Source: Phycisphaerae bacterium (lineage in GTDB: Bacteria; Planctomycetota; Phycisphaerae; UBA1845; UTPLA1). From it: DNA of 64,000 nt. Location of the stretch: assembly GCA_035275405.1 (NCBI GenBank), contig DATEMU010000003.1, forward strand, positions 124,001-188,000, written 5' to 3'. This document shows positions 7,858 through 15,484 of the stretch, one piece after another (the stretch's first letter is position 1; each line of letters begins with the position of its first letter). Position numbers and translations under genes: made by a program. Below the pieces are notes generated by a model that worked only from the letters and a program-made list of their open reading frames with translations, had not been told where the DNA came from and ran no database searches.

Positions 7858-10800
7858 ATGGCGGAAACGACGCAAGCCTGGTTGGACGTTCTGTGGCGTG
7901 GCGCGCTGGCGGCGACCATTCCCGCCCTCGTCATCGTCGGCATCGGTCGGTTCGTCACCATGCGCCCGCCGACGCGGCATGCCATGTGGCTGATTGTCCT
8001 GATCTGGTTCGCCGTTGCCCCGATCCTTCCTGCCGCGCCGAAGGGCATCGTGTCGCGTCTCTTGACCCCACCGAAAGACTCGGTGCCAAGTCCTGAGCAA
8101 ATAGCTTCATTGAAGACTGGCGATTCGCCGGTTCAAAGGAATCCTATTAACCGTGCGCCCCTCCCTTCCGAGGAACGAAGGGACTTGCGGATTAATGTAT
8201 CGGGAACTGACGCTTCCCTTAATCCCTTAATCCCAGTTCCCTTAATCCCTCGTGAGCGGGATTCCATCCACGCCTGGACCGGCTCGTCGGCGCCGAAACG
8301 GCTCGCACGCGCGCCGCGACCGGTCGGGCTTGGACGGAGCGAGAGATCAACCGTTCCTCCTCCGATCAGCATCCCGGCGTCGCCCGATCCTTCGTTGTCC
8401 ATCGCATCGGGTGGGTCCGACAGCATGAACAAAAAGACGCGTCCCAAGGCGGCCCCGGAGTACGCGCTGCGTCGGTCCACGGGTTACCTCCTGCACGACC
8501 GTACGATGCCAAGCGAGGTACGCGCCCAACCGCTGGAATCCGAAGCCGGCTCGGTTTCAGCAAGTATCGAGGCCGCGCCGCACACTCCCATGGAGCCGCC
8601 GTCAGCCATCGCGCTATGGATGATCGCTTGGCGATCGGCCGGCGCGACCATCGCGGACGGGCTATCGCGAATCCCGCCGATCCCGCCCGCCGTCTGGCTT
8701 TGCGGAATCGCCTTCCTCCTCGCGGCACGAGCGCTCGCGTGCGCTCGATTTGCCCGCGGACTGCAGACCGCCAGTCGCGCGCCGTCCAGCATTCAAAGAT
8801 TGGTTCGCCGTTCCGCCCGGTCTATCGGTCTCTCGCCCGCGCCGCAGGTCTTGATGATCGCGGGCCGCGTCTCCCCGATGGTCTCATTCATCGGCAAGCG
8901 CCGACTGCTCTTGCCGACGGACCTCTGGTCGCAGCTCGACGAGCCCGGCCGGCAGGCCATCGTCTATCACGAGCTGGCCCATCTTCGCCGGCGCGACGAC
9001 TGGGTCCGCTGGTTCGAAAACGCCGTCCACTGCCTCTATTGGTGGCACCCTGTCGTGTGGTGGCTCTGTCGCCGTTTGCGCGATGAAGCCGAGAATTGTT
9101 GTGATGCCTGGGTAACCTGGCTCATGCCCGGCGGTCGCCGCGCCTACGCCGAGGCCCTGCTGACCACCCGCCGTTATGTCGGATCGAGTTCAACCGCCCT
9201 GCCCGTGGTGGGCATCGGCGCGACCAGCGTGCGAGCCAAACGTTTTGCAAGGAGACTGACCATGGTAATGACAAGTCCTTCGCGACCCCGTATTTCCCGG
9301 TCCGGCGCGGCCCTTACTGCCGCGTTGGCCCTGGCTGCATGGCTGACCACACCCGCCTGGTCCTCGCCGGGGACGCCTGCCCCCGATCGGCCGGCCGAGG
9401 CCCCCGCCCCGATGGCAAGTACCCCATCCGCAGCGACATTGCCGCCGGCCCCGCCGCTGATGCCGATGACGCCCGCGCCACCCGGCGCCCTCCTTCCAGC
9501 AGTCTCTTGCACCGCTCCAACGCCGCGGCCGATGACCGGTCTGACGCCGCCGGCCCTGTTCGACGCGATCGGCACGACCGTTGCTGGTCTTATGTCGGCG
9601 ACGGAGTATCCTCCGCCGCGACGGCGATCGGACGGGGGCGACTTGGAAGCGCGCCTGGAGCGCCTCGAACGCCGGCTCGAGGAAATGATGGAGCGATTGG
9701 AGGGGCAGCCCTCTCCGCGCGCGCCGCGCGTCGTCGCCATCCCCCGAACACCCGCCCCGCCCGGACACGCGACCATGGCGCCCCGCATGCGTCATGCGCC
9801 GGAAGCGGACGGCGCTAAAGAATGGCGACACTACGACCTTCCGGACGGCAAGCGGGAGGCGATGGTGGGGCTCATGTCGCGCGACGACGTACCTGTTCTC
9901 ATCCGCACGGTCGAGGGAGGGATTGATGTCGAGGCAACGCCGGCGCAGCACGAGATCTTCGAAGCGTTTGTCCGGCTGATCGACCCCGCGCCAGGCCAAC
10001 CGGCGCCGGAGCGATCGCGGGTCCGATCGCGAGTGCGGGCGCCGCGCGCCCGCGGACCCGGAGCCGACGGATCGCCCATGATCATTCGCCAGCGCAGTTC
10101 GAACGCCCGCGCACAGGCGGAGGCCAAGGAGGCCGAACTCGAGGCCATGGAGGCACAAAAGGAGCAATTGGAAGAACTTTCTGACTCTCTTCGCGAGAAG
10201 GCCGAGTCGATGCGCGATAGCGCCGAGGGCCTTCGCGACGAGGCCAAGGCGCAGGTCATGAAGCAGGTGGCCGAGATCGTCGAACAGGCCAAGGCCATGG
10301 CCGCCGAGACGAAGAAGATCGAACAATCGCTCCGAGAGACGGCCCGTGAAATGCACACCCTGGAGCAACAGGCCGACCTGTTGGAGGAAGAGGCCGACGG
10401 CAGCGAAGACGCTGTCGATGCCGCCGATGCGGAGGACGCGGCGGAAGAAGTGGCCGCGGTGCAGGCGATGGCCAAAGCGCTCAAGGCCCACGGCAAAGGG
10501 GCCGGCATCGATCACGCCAAAATGAAGGTCAAGGAAAAAGACAAGGAGCGGGCCAAAGCGGCACAAAAGGCGGACGAAAAAATCTCTCAAAACGGTGACG
10601 ACGGTCGTGCATGGTATGACCGCGGGTACGCCTACCACATGGAAGGCCAGTACGACAAGGCCCGCGAAGCGTTCTTGAAGGCGGCGGAACTCGGGCCGCG
10701 GACGGCGGACTCTCTTTACAACATTGCGTGCGGCTATTCACTGGCCGGCGAGGAGGATCAGGCCATTGCGTGGCTGGAGAAAGCAATCGCGGCGGGCTAC

Positions 10801-10965
10801 AGCGATACGAACAACATGGATGGCGATTCGGACCTCGACAACATCCGCGACGATTCGCGGGTGCAGAAGATGATCGAGTCCCTGAAGGGCTCAGACCAGG
10901 ACGACGATGCGGACGACGACCAGGATGAGGACGAGGACGGAGACGAGGACGAAGACGAGGTCTAG
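7858..10965 (+). CDS. BlaR1/MecR1-like M56 membrane metalloprotease with C-terminal coiled coil, TPR and acidic tail
   Basis: Predicted membrane signal transducer that would cleave or inactivate the adjacent BlaI-type repressor. Transmembrane stretches lie at about 8-30, 40-60 and 278-297. The M56 zinc motif HELAH (371-375) is followed by RRRDDWVRW and by WWHPVVWWLCRRLRDEAENCCD, typical of the family. Instead of a penicillin-binding sensor domain, the C-terminal half is long and low in complexity: a Pro/Ala linker, a short coiled coil (LEARLERLERRLEEMMERLEG), a second long Glu/Lys/Ala coiled coil (about 745-895), a TPR-like pair from about 917 (WYDRGYAYHMEGQYDKAREAF), and an Asp/Glu tail. A repeat-derived Pro-rich stretch lies near residues 115-135. 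Its stop overlaps that of the convergent HMG-CoA lyase gene in the tetramer CTAG. Confidence 0.88.
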   Translation: MAETTQAWLDVLWRGALAATIPALVIVGIGRFVTMRPPTRHAMWLIVLIWFAVAPILPAAPKGIVSRLLTPPKDSVPSPEQIASLKTGDSPVQRNPINRAPLPSEERRDLRINVSGTDASLNPLIPVPLIPRERDSIHAWTGSSAPKRLARAPRPVGLGRSERSTVPPPISIPASPDPSLSIASGGSDSMNKKTRPKAAPEYALRRSTGYLLHDRTMPSEVRAQPLESEAGSVSASIEAAPHTPMEPPSAIALWMIAWRSAGATIADGLSRIPPIPPAVWLCGIAFLLAARALACARFARGLQTASRAPSSIQRLVRRSARSIGLSPAPQVLMIAGRVSPMVSFIGKRRLLLPTDLWSQLDEPGRQAIVYHELAHLRRRDDWVRWFENAVHCLYWWHPVVWWLCRRLRDEAENCCDAWVTWLMPGGRRAYAEALLTTRRYVGSSSTALPVVGIGATSVRAKRFARRLTMVMTSPSRPRISRSGAALTAALALAAWLTTPAWSSPGTPAPDRPAEAPAPMASTPSAATLPPAPPLMPMTPAPPGALLPAVSCTAPTPRPMTGLTPPALFDAIGTTVAGLMSATEYPPPRRRSDGGDLEARLERLERRLEEMMERLEGQPSPRAPRVVAIPRTPAPPGHATMAPRMRHAPEADGAKEWRHYDLPDGKREAMVGLMSRDDVPVLIRTVEGGIDVEATPAQHEIFEAFVRLIDPAPGQPAPERSRVRSRVRAPRARGPGADGSPMIIRQRSSNARAQAEAKEAELEAMEAQKEQLEELSDSLREKAESMRDSAEGLRDEAKAQVMKQVAEIVEQAKAMAAETKKIEQSLRETAREMHTLEQQADLLEEEADGSEDAVDAADAEDAAEEVAAVQAMAKALKAHGKGAGIDHAKMKVKEKDKERAKAAQKADEKISQNGDDGRAWYDRGYAYHMEGQYDKAREAFLKAAELGPRTADSLYNIACGYSLAGEEDQAIAWLEKAIAAGYSDTNNMDGDSDLDNIRDDSRVQKMIESLKGSDQDDDADDDQDEDEDGDEDEDEV
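8202..8250. repeat. Dispersed TTCCCTTAATCCC repeat inside the M56 gene
   Basis: Three copies of TTCCCTTAATCCC or CCCTTAATCCC lie in a row, closed by GGGAACTG (8202-8209) and CAGTTCCC (8234-8241), a perfect 8-bp inverted pair. Related intergenic stretches are at 21624-21646 and 22603-22633. Here the repeat is translated in frame as SLNPLIPVPLIP within a linker of the M56 protein. Confidence 0.6.
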
Positions 10966-11861
10966 ATTCTCCTTCGCAGCCACTGCTTGCTGGCGATCGG
11001 CCGCGAAATGTCGCCCGCGATGACTTTGACGGCCTCGATGACTTTCGCGAGGTCGACGCCCGTTCGGATGCCCATTCGATCGAGCATGTACACAAGATCC
11101 TCCGTCGCGAGGTTTCCCGCCGCGCCGGGTGCGTAGGGGCATCCGCCCAGACCGCCTGCCGAGGCGTCATACGTCGCGATGCCGAGTTCGAGCCCCGCCA
11201 GGACGTTGGCCAGCGCCGTGCCATAAGTGTCGTGCAAGTGCAGCGCGATCTTACTGCGCGGCATCGTTCGCAACAGATAGCCGACCGTGTTTTGAATATC
11301 CGTCGGGCCCGCGGCGCCGATCGTGTCGCTGATGGCGATTTCGTCGCAACCCAGTTCCAGGAGGCGCTGCGCGACGCCCCGCACCTTCTCCTTATCGATC
11401 TCACCTTCGTAGGGGCAAACAAAACACGTCGAAACGTAACCGCGAACAGTGATTCCCTTCGTCAGCGCCGACGACACGACCGGCGCAAACGTCGCCAACG
11501 ACTCGTCGATCGACATCTTGATGTTCTTCTTGGTGAAAGTCTCGGACGCGGCCGTGAAGACGGCAATCCGGTGAATGCCCGCCTCGATCGCCTGGTCCAG
11601 TCCTTTTTGATTTGGCACCAGTGCCGAGAACGTCACGTCGGGCCGTTGAGGCAGCCCTCGGGCAACCATCATCGCGTCGGCCAATTGCGGGATCGCCTTG
11701 GGATTTACAAACGATGTGGCCTCGATGTGTCGAATCCCCGCACTGCACAGGGCGCGGATAAAGGCGGCCTTCACGTCGGTCGCGATCGGCGCGGGCTCGT
11801 TCTGCAGTCCGTCACGAGGTCCCACTTCAATAATCTTCACTTCGCTAGGCAGCGTCGCCAT
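10962..11861 (-). CDS. Hydroxymethylglutaryl-CoA lyase
   Basis: Cleaves HMG-CoA to acetyl-CoA and acetoacetate, the last step of leucine degradation. The TIM-barrel start KIIEVGPRDGLQNE and the catalytic-loop motif GGCPYAPGAAGNLATEDLVYML are both present, including the active-site Cys. It is about 299 residues from the ATG at 11861; in-frame ATGs at 11864 and 11873 are possible, but GAGG sits best for 11861/11864. Its 5' end overlaps the biotin-carrier gene upstream by 17 bp, implying coupled translation. It is the last gene of the cluster, corresponding to LiuE. Confidence 0.95.
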   Translation of the reverse strand: MATLPSEVKIIEVGPRDGLQNEPAPIATDVKAAFIRALCSAGIRHIEATSFVNPKAIPQLADAMMVARGLPQRPDVTFSALVPNQKGLDQAIEAGIHRIAVFTAASETFTKKNIKMSIDESLATFAPVVSSALTKGITVRGYVSTCFVCPYEGEIDKEKVRGVAQRLLELGCDEIAISDTIGAAGPTDIQNTVGYLLRTMPRSKIALHLHDTYGTALANVLAGLELGIATYDASAGGLGGCPYAPGAAGNLATEDLVYMLDRMGIRTGVDLAKVIEAVKVIAGDISRPIASKQWLRRRI

Positions 11862-12381
11862 CATCCGCCTCATCAAATCGCATCAACACTGCTCCCATCG
11901 CCACCATTTGGCCGGTCTGGCACGCAATCTCCTTGACGCGACCGGCGTGCGGCGCCGAAAGCGTCATCTCCATCTTCATCGACTCCATCACCACCAGCGG
12001 CGCGTGGGCCGCGAACCGTTCGCCGCGCGCCACCAGCACTTTGAGCACGGTGCCCGGCATCGGGGCGGTCAGATCACTCCGCCGCATCGCCGCCGACTCG
12101 CCTTTGGCACGGCGGGCAGCCCGTTCGATGATTTCGAAGCGAGACGTCGTGCCGGAGGCCCAGACATGCACGACGCCGTCGGCAATCGCGACGTGGTAAT
12201 GCACGACTCGGCCGTTCAGATGTAAAAAGCCCGTACCGGCTCCAATCGACTCGACGCGAAATTCGAACGTCTGGTTATCGATGCTTGCGGTAAACGCGTG
12301 TTCCCGGCCGCTTGCCGATTGCTGCGTCACGATGCGTACCGGCGTCTCCACACCGACGGGTTTGAGCACGATGGTCGCCAT
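11845..12381 (-). CDS. Biotin carboxyl carrier subunit of methylcrotonyl-CoA carboxylase (BT-BCCP half of the alpha subunit)
   Basis: Carries the biotin of the acyl-CoA carboxylase. The biotinyl-lysine motif MESMKMEM is at 132-139, with Lys136 the modified residue. It is followed by the second half of the biotinyl hairpin (SAPHAGRVKEIACQ... GQMVAMGAVL). The first 100 residues (HAFTASIDNQTFEFRVESIG...) resemble the BT linker domain of fused methylcrotonyl-CoA carboxylase alpha chains, not a short free AccB. The ATG directly abuts the TAG stop of the biotin carboxylase gene (TAG-ATG, no gap), so the pair reads like one MccA chain split in two: 497+178 residues against roughly 650-700 for fused forms. 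Confidence 0.9.
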   Translation of the reverse strand: MATIVLKPVGVETPVRIVTQQSASGREHAFTASIDNQTFEFRVESIGAGTGFLHLNGRVVHYHVAIADGVVHVWASGTTSRFEIIERAARRAKGESAAMRRSDLTAPMPGTVLKVLVARGERFAAHAPLVVMESMKMEMTLSAPHAGRVKEIACQTGQMVAMGAVLMRFDEADDGDAA

Positions 12382-13875
12382 CTAGTACGCCCTCCAGGCG
12401 CCGACGGCACGCCACGGCCCGGAACTCGGCCTCGTCACGCTATCTCGGTGCGTCGCCGGACCGACCCGGCCGTTTTGCGCGGCCAGGGCCGCGATAATCA
12501 GGGCCGCATCTGGACGGACGGATGGTGCGGACGACAAAACGTCATGCGTCTCGAGGAAGTGCGTGTGCAATCGCCCGGCGGCGAACTCCGGATGGGCGAT
12601 CACCGCGCGCAGCAGGTCAATATTCGTGGTGATGCCGAGGATGACGTAGCGATCGAGCGCCCAGAGCATTTTGTCCAGCGCCTCGCGGCGCGTGCGGCCA
12701 TGAGCGATGAGCTTGGCCAGCATGGGATCGTAGTGAACGCTGATTTGCGAACCCTCGCCGACACCGCTGTCAATCCGCAAACCACCGCCGATTGGCGCGA
12801 CGTAGCGCAGTATCGTGCCGATGGAGGGCAGGAATCCCCGCGCGGCGTCTTCGGCATAGATACGGCATTCGATGGCATGGCCGTCCTGCCGCAGGTCGTC
12901 CTGGGAAAACAGGAGGGGTTGACCGGCGGCAACAAGAATTTGCGCGCGGACCAGGTCGCGGCCAAGGGTCATCTCGGTGACTGGATGCTCGACCTGGAGC
13001 CGGGTATTGACCTCTAAAAAGTAGAACTCACCGCTTTCGTCCAGAATGAACTCAACGGTGCCGGCGTTGGTGTACCCGATGGCCTGGGCGGCACGGACGG
13101 CGGCATCCCCCATCTGGGCGCGAAGCTCGGGCGTCAGGGCCGGCGAGGGAGATTCCTCAATGATCTTCTGATGTCGCCGCTGGATGGAGCACTCGCGCTC
13201 GAACAGGTGGACGACATTGCCGTGCGTGTCGCCGAAGATCTGAAACTCGACGTGGCGCGGCTTAGTAAGGTATTTCTCCAGAAACACGCGGCCGTCGCCA
13301 AACGCGGCCCCGGCCTCGCGCTGCGCGGCTTCGATGGCCGCGGCGAGGTCGGATTCCTTTTGCACGACGCGCATCCCCTTTCCGCCGCCACCCGCCGCCG
13401 CCTTGATCAGCACGGGATAACCGATCTTCTTCGCGCACTTTTTCGCCTCATCGAACGTGCCGCTTTCCAACGTCGCGCCCGGTACAACCGGGACGCCCGC
13501 GTCGGCGAAAGTCTTCTTCGCCACAATCTTGTCGCCCATCGCGCGGATCACCGGCGGCGTCGGGCCGATGAAAGTGAACCCTGCATCCGCGCAGGATTGC
13601 GCGAAGTCCGCGTTTTCCGAGAGGAATCCGTAGCCGGGATGGATCGCCTCCGCGCCGCACCGCCGGGCAATCTCAATAATTTTGTCGCCGCGTAGATAGG
13701 TTTCGGCAGAGCTGCTTCCCTCCAACGGATACGCCTCGTCCGCCGCGCGGACATGCACCGCCCCCCGGTCAGCTTCGGAATAAACCGCCGCCGCGACAAT
13801 GCCCATCTGCTGCAGCGTCTGAGCGACGCGGACGGCGATCTCCCCGCGATTGGCGATGAGGACTTTACGGAACAC
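12382..13875 (-). CDS. Biotin carboxylase subunit (methylcrotonyl-CoA carboxylase alpha, BC half)
   Basis: ATP-grasp enzyme that carboxylates biotin with bicarbonate. The N-terminus MFRKVLIANRGEIAVRV, the motif AIHPGYGFLSENADF, the glycine-rich ATP lid KAAAGGGGKGMRV and the active-site stretch EVNTRLQVEHPVTE are all in the expected order. The biotin carboxylase fold ends near residue 445; the last 40-50 residues (ALIIAALAAQNGR...) correspond to the start of the linker that continues into BT in fused alpha chains. Pairing with the MccB-type carboxyltransferase, hydratase and HMG-CoA lyase points to methylcrotonyl-CoA rather than acetyl-CoA or propionyl-CoA as substrate. Confidence 0.93.
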   Translation of the reverse strand: MFRKVLIANRGEIAVRVAQTLQQMGIVAAAVYSEADRGAVHVRAADEAYPLEGSSSAETYLRGDKIIEIARRCGAEAIHPGYGFLSENADFAQSCADAGFTFIGPTPPVIRAMGDKIVAKKTFADAGVPVVPGATLESGTFDEAKKCAKKIGYPVLIKAAAGGGGKGMRVVQKESDLAAAIEAAQREAGAAFGDGRVFLEKYLTKPRHVEFQIFGDTHGNVVHLFERECSIQRRHQKIIEESPSPALTPELRAQMGDAAVRAAQAIGYTNAGTVEFILDESGEFYFLEVNTRLQVEHPVTEMTLGRDLVRAQILVAAGQPLLFSQDDLRQDGHAIECRIYAEDAARGFLPSIGTILRYVAPIGGGLRIDSGVGEGSQISVHYDPMLAKLIAHGRTRREALDKMLWALDRYVILGITTNIDLLRAVIAHPEFAAGRLHTHFLETHDVLSSAPSVRPDAALIIAALAAQNGRVGPATHRDSVTRPSSGPWRAVGAWRAY

Positions 13876-13990
13876 CGCAGGAAACTAGAAACCAGAACTG
13901 AGAAACTGGCAAGTCGTAGCCGCCCAAACACCGCTCGTGACTGCGAATCTGGAGCCTGACGCCTGACCACAAACGGGTTACAATCGCACG

Positions 13991-14260
13991 ATGCCTGAAC
14001 TGAGCCGCTTCTTTGGCATCATCGTGCGAATGTACATGGAGGCCGGCGGACCTCATCACTTGCCCCACTTTCATGCCTATTATCAGGAAGACACGGCGGT
14101 ATTCAGCCTGGAGCCCGTCGAGTTGATTGCCGGAGCGCTCCCGCGCCGTCAGCGGCGATTCGTCGAAGCTTGGGCCGAGCTGCACCAGGCTGAACTCGTG
14201 GCGGATTGGAAGCGGCTGCAAGCGGGACTATTACCGCTGCCCATCGATCCGCTGGCATAA
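13991..14260 (+). CDS. DUF4160 family protein
   Basis: An 89-residue protein with the DUF4160 pattern: N-terminal PELSRFFGIIVRMYME, a His-rich HHLPHFHAYYQ and the C-terminal helix RRQRRFVEAWAELHQAEL. The biochemical role of the family is not established. It lies immediately upstream (15 bp) of a DUF2442 gene on the same strand, a pairing very common in bacterial genomes and sometimes suggested to be a toxin-antitoxin-like unit. A TACAAT -10-like box sits just before the start (13979-13984). The pair runs against the strand of the surrounding leucine-degradation genes. Confidence 0.85.
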   Translation: MPELSRFFGIIVRMYMEAGGPHHLPHFHAYYQEDTAVFSLEPVELIAGALPRRQRRFVEAWAELHQAELVADWKRLQAGLLPLPIDPLA

Positions 14261-14275
14261 GGAAATGAGGACAAC

Positions 14276-14575
14276 ATGACGCATCCAATTCACAAGGTGA
14301 AGTCGTTTCGGATTGAAGGTCCCTATCGTCTTCGCGTGGGATTCGAGGACGACTCCGAACAACTGATTGACTTCAGGCCGGTACTCGCCGGCGAGCTCTA
14401 TGGTCCGTTGCAGGACCTGGCAATTTTCAATCAGGTGCGGCTCGACCCGGAGGTCCACACATTGGTCTGGCCCAACGGGGCGGATTTTGACCCCGCGACA
14501 CTCCATGACTGGCCGGATTTTGCTCAGGAACTCGCCGCCTGCGCTGGCCGATGGGATACCGCCCCGGCTGGTTGA
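14276..14575 (+). CDS. DUF2442 family protein
   Basis: A 99-residue protein matching DUF2442: a small beta-rich N-terminus (HKVKSFRIEGPYRLRVGFEDDS), then the typical L-x-G-x-L-Y-G-P-L-x-D segment and the WPNGADFDPATLHDW motif. GAGGA lies nine bases before the ATG, and the gap to the DUF4160 gene is 15 bp, so the two are co-transcribed. Function unknown. It could be the antitoxin-like partner of DUF4160, but nothing in the sequence proves that. Confidence 0.87.
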   Translation: MTHPIHKVKSFRIEGPYRLRVGFEDDSEQLIDFRPVLAGELYGPLQDLAIFNQVRLDPEVHTLVWPNGADFDPATLHDWPDFAQELAACAGRWDTAPAG

Positions 14576-14595
14576 GATTAAGGGGAGGACATAAA

Positions 14596-15381
14596 CTACT
14601 TCGTCCAACTCGGTTTTCGTTTCTCCAAGAACGCCTTCAACCCTTCCTGCCCTTCCTTCGACACGCGGCGCTCGGCGATGCGCTCCACCGTCAGCCGTTG
14701 CTTCATCGACCAGTGCTCTTTTTCCTGTACGTCCGCGAGCACGCGCTTGCACTCCGCCAGCGCCTCCGGGCCGTTCTCCATCAGGATCCTGGCGATGCCG
14801 TCGATCCATGCGTCCAGTTCCGCCTCATTCTCCACCACGTGCGCCACCAGCCCCAGGCGCATCGCCTCGACCGCGTCAAACTTTTCCGCGGTCAGGGCGT
14901 ACCGCCGCATCGGCCCCGGTCCCAACTTCTCCATCACGAAGGGCGAAATCACCGCCGGGATGATCCCCAGCTTTACCTCGCTCAGGCAGAAGACCGCGCT
15001 GCGAACGGCCACAGCCATGTCGCACGCCGCCGTCAAGCCCACGCCGCCGCCGATGGCCGCGCCATGCACGCGGGCGATGACCGGCTTGGGGCACTGGCGG
15101 ATCGCCGCGAGCATCTCCGCCATTGCCGTCGCGTCCTTGACGTTCTCGCGCTGCGAATAGTCCACCATCTTCCGCATCCAGTTCACGTCCGCCCCCGCGC
15201 AGAAGCTCCTGCCCTCTCCCGCCAGGACGACGACTCGCACGTCTTCGCGCTGACCGAGCGCCTCGAACGCCTGCGTCAACTCGGCGATCAACACCTCGTT
15301 AAAGGCGTTGTGCAGGTCCGGCCGCGCCAACGTCACCGTGGAGACTGGGCCGGTCGGCAAAATCTTGAGAAAGCCGCTCAT
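14596..15381 (-). CDS. Enoyl-CoA hydratase/isomerase family, probable methylglutaconyl-CoA hydratase
   Basis: Crotonase-fold enzyme of 261 residues. The first oxyanion-hole segment GEGRSFCAGADVNWM and the second VHGAAIGGGVGLTAACD are both clear. A Glu in the usual catalytic region (FCLSEVKLGIIP) is consistent with a hydratase. Its place between methylcrotonyl-CoA carboxylase subunits and HMG-CoA lyase makes hydration of 3-methylglutaconyl-CoA to HMG-CoA (the LiuC step) the best assignment. Residues alone do not distinguish this from other enoyl-CoA hydratases. It is separated from the biotin carboxylase gene by the opposite-strand DUF4160/DUF2442 pair. Confidence 0.88.
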   Translation of the reverse strand: MSGFLKILPTGPVSTVTLARPDLHNAFNEVLIAELTQAFEALGQREDVRVVVLAGEGRSFCAGADVNWMRKMVDYSQRENVKDATAMAEMLAAIRQCPKPVIARVHGAAIGGGVGLTAACDMAVAVRSAVFCLSEVKLGIIPAVISPFVMEKLGPGPMRRYALTAEKFDAVEAMRLGLVAHVVENEAELDAWIDGIARILMENGPEALAECKRVLADVQEKEHWSMKQRLTVERIAERRVSKEGQEGLKAFLEKRKPSWTK

Positions 15382-15484
15382 GGTTTGATTCCGGCGCTCG
15401 CCGCGGCGCTTCCGCGCTCGCGCGAACCGATGAAGTTTACATGGGTTCAGGCGGAATTGCGACCGCTTGCCGCCGCGGTGCCCA

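Noticed and set aside
9190..10638. 482-codon minus-strand frame opposite the M56 C-terminal region
   Set aside because: Leu/Gly/Arg-rich mirror of the Glu/Lys/Ala coiled-coil codons; no start context or family pattern.
7448..10965. Beta-lactam resistance operon
   Set aside because: BlaI and M56 families are present, but no beta-lactamase or penicillin-sensor domain is seen, so a resistance role is not supported.
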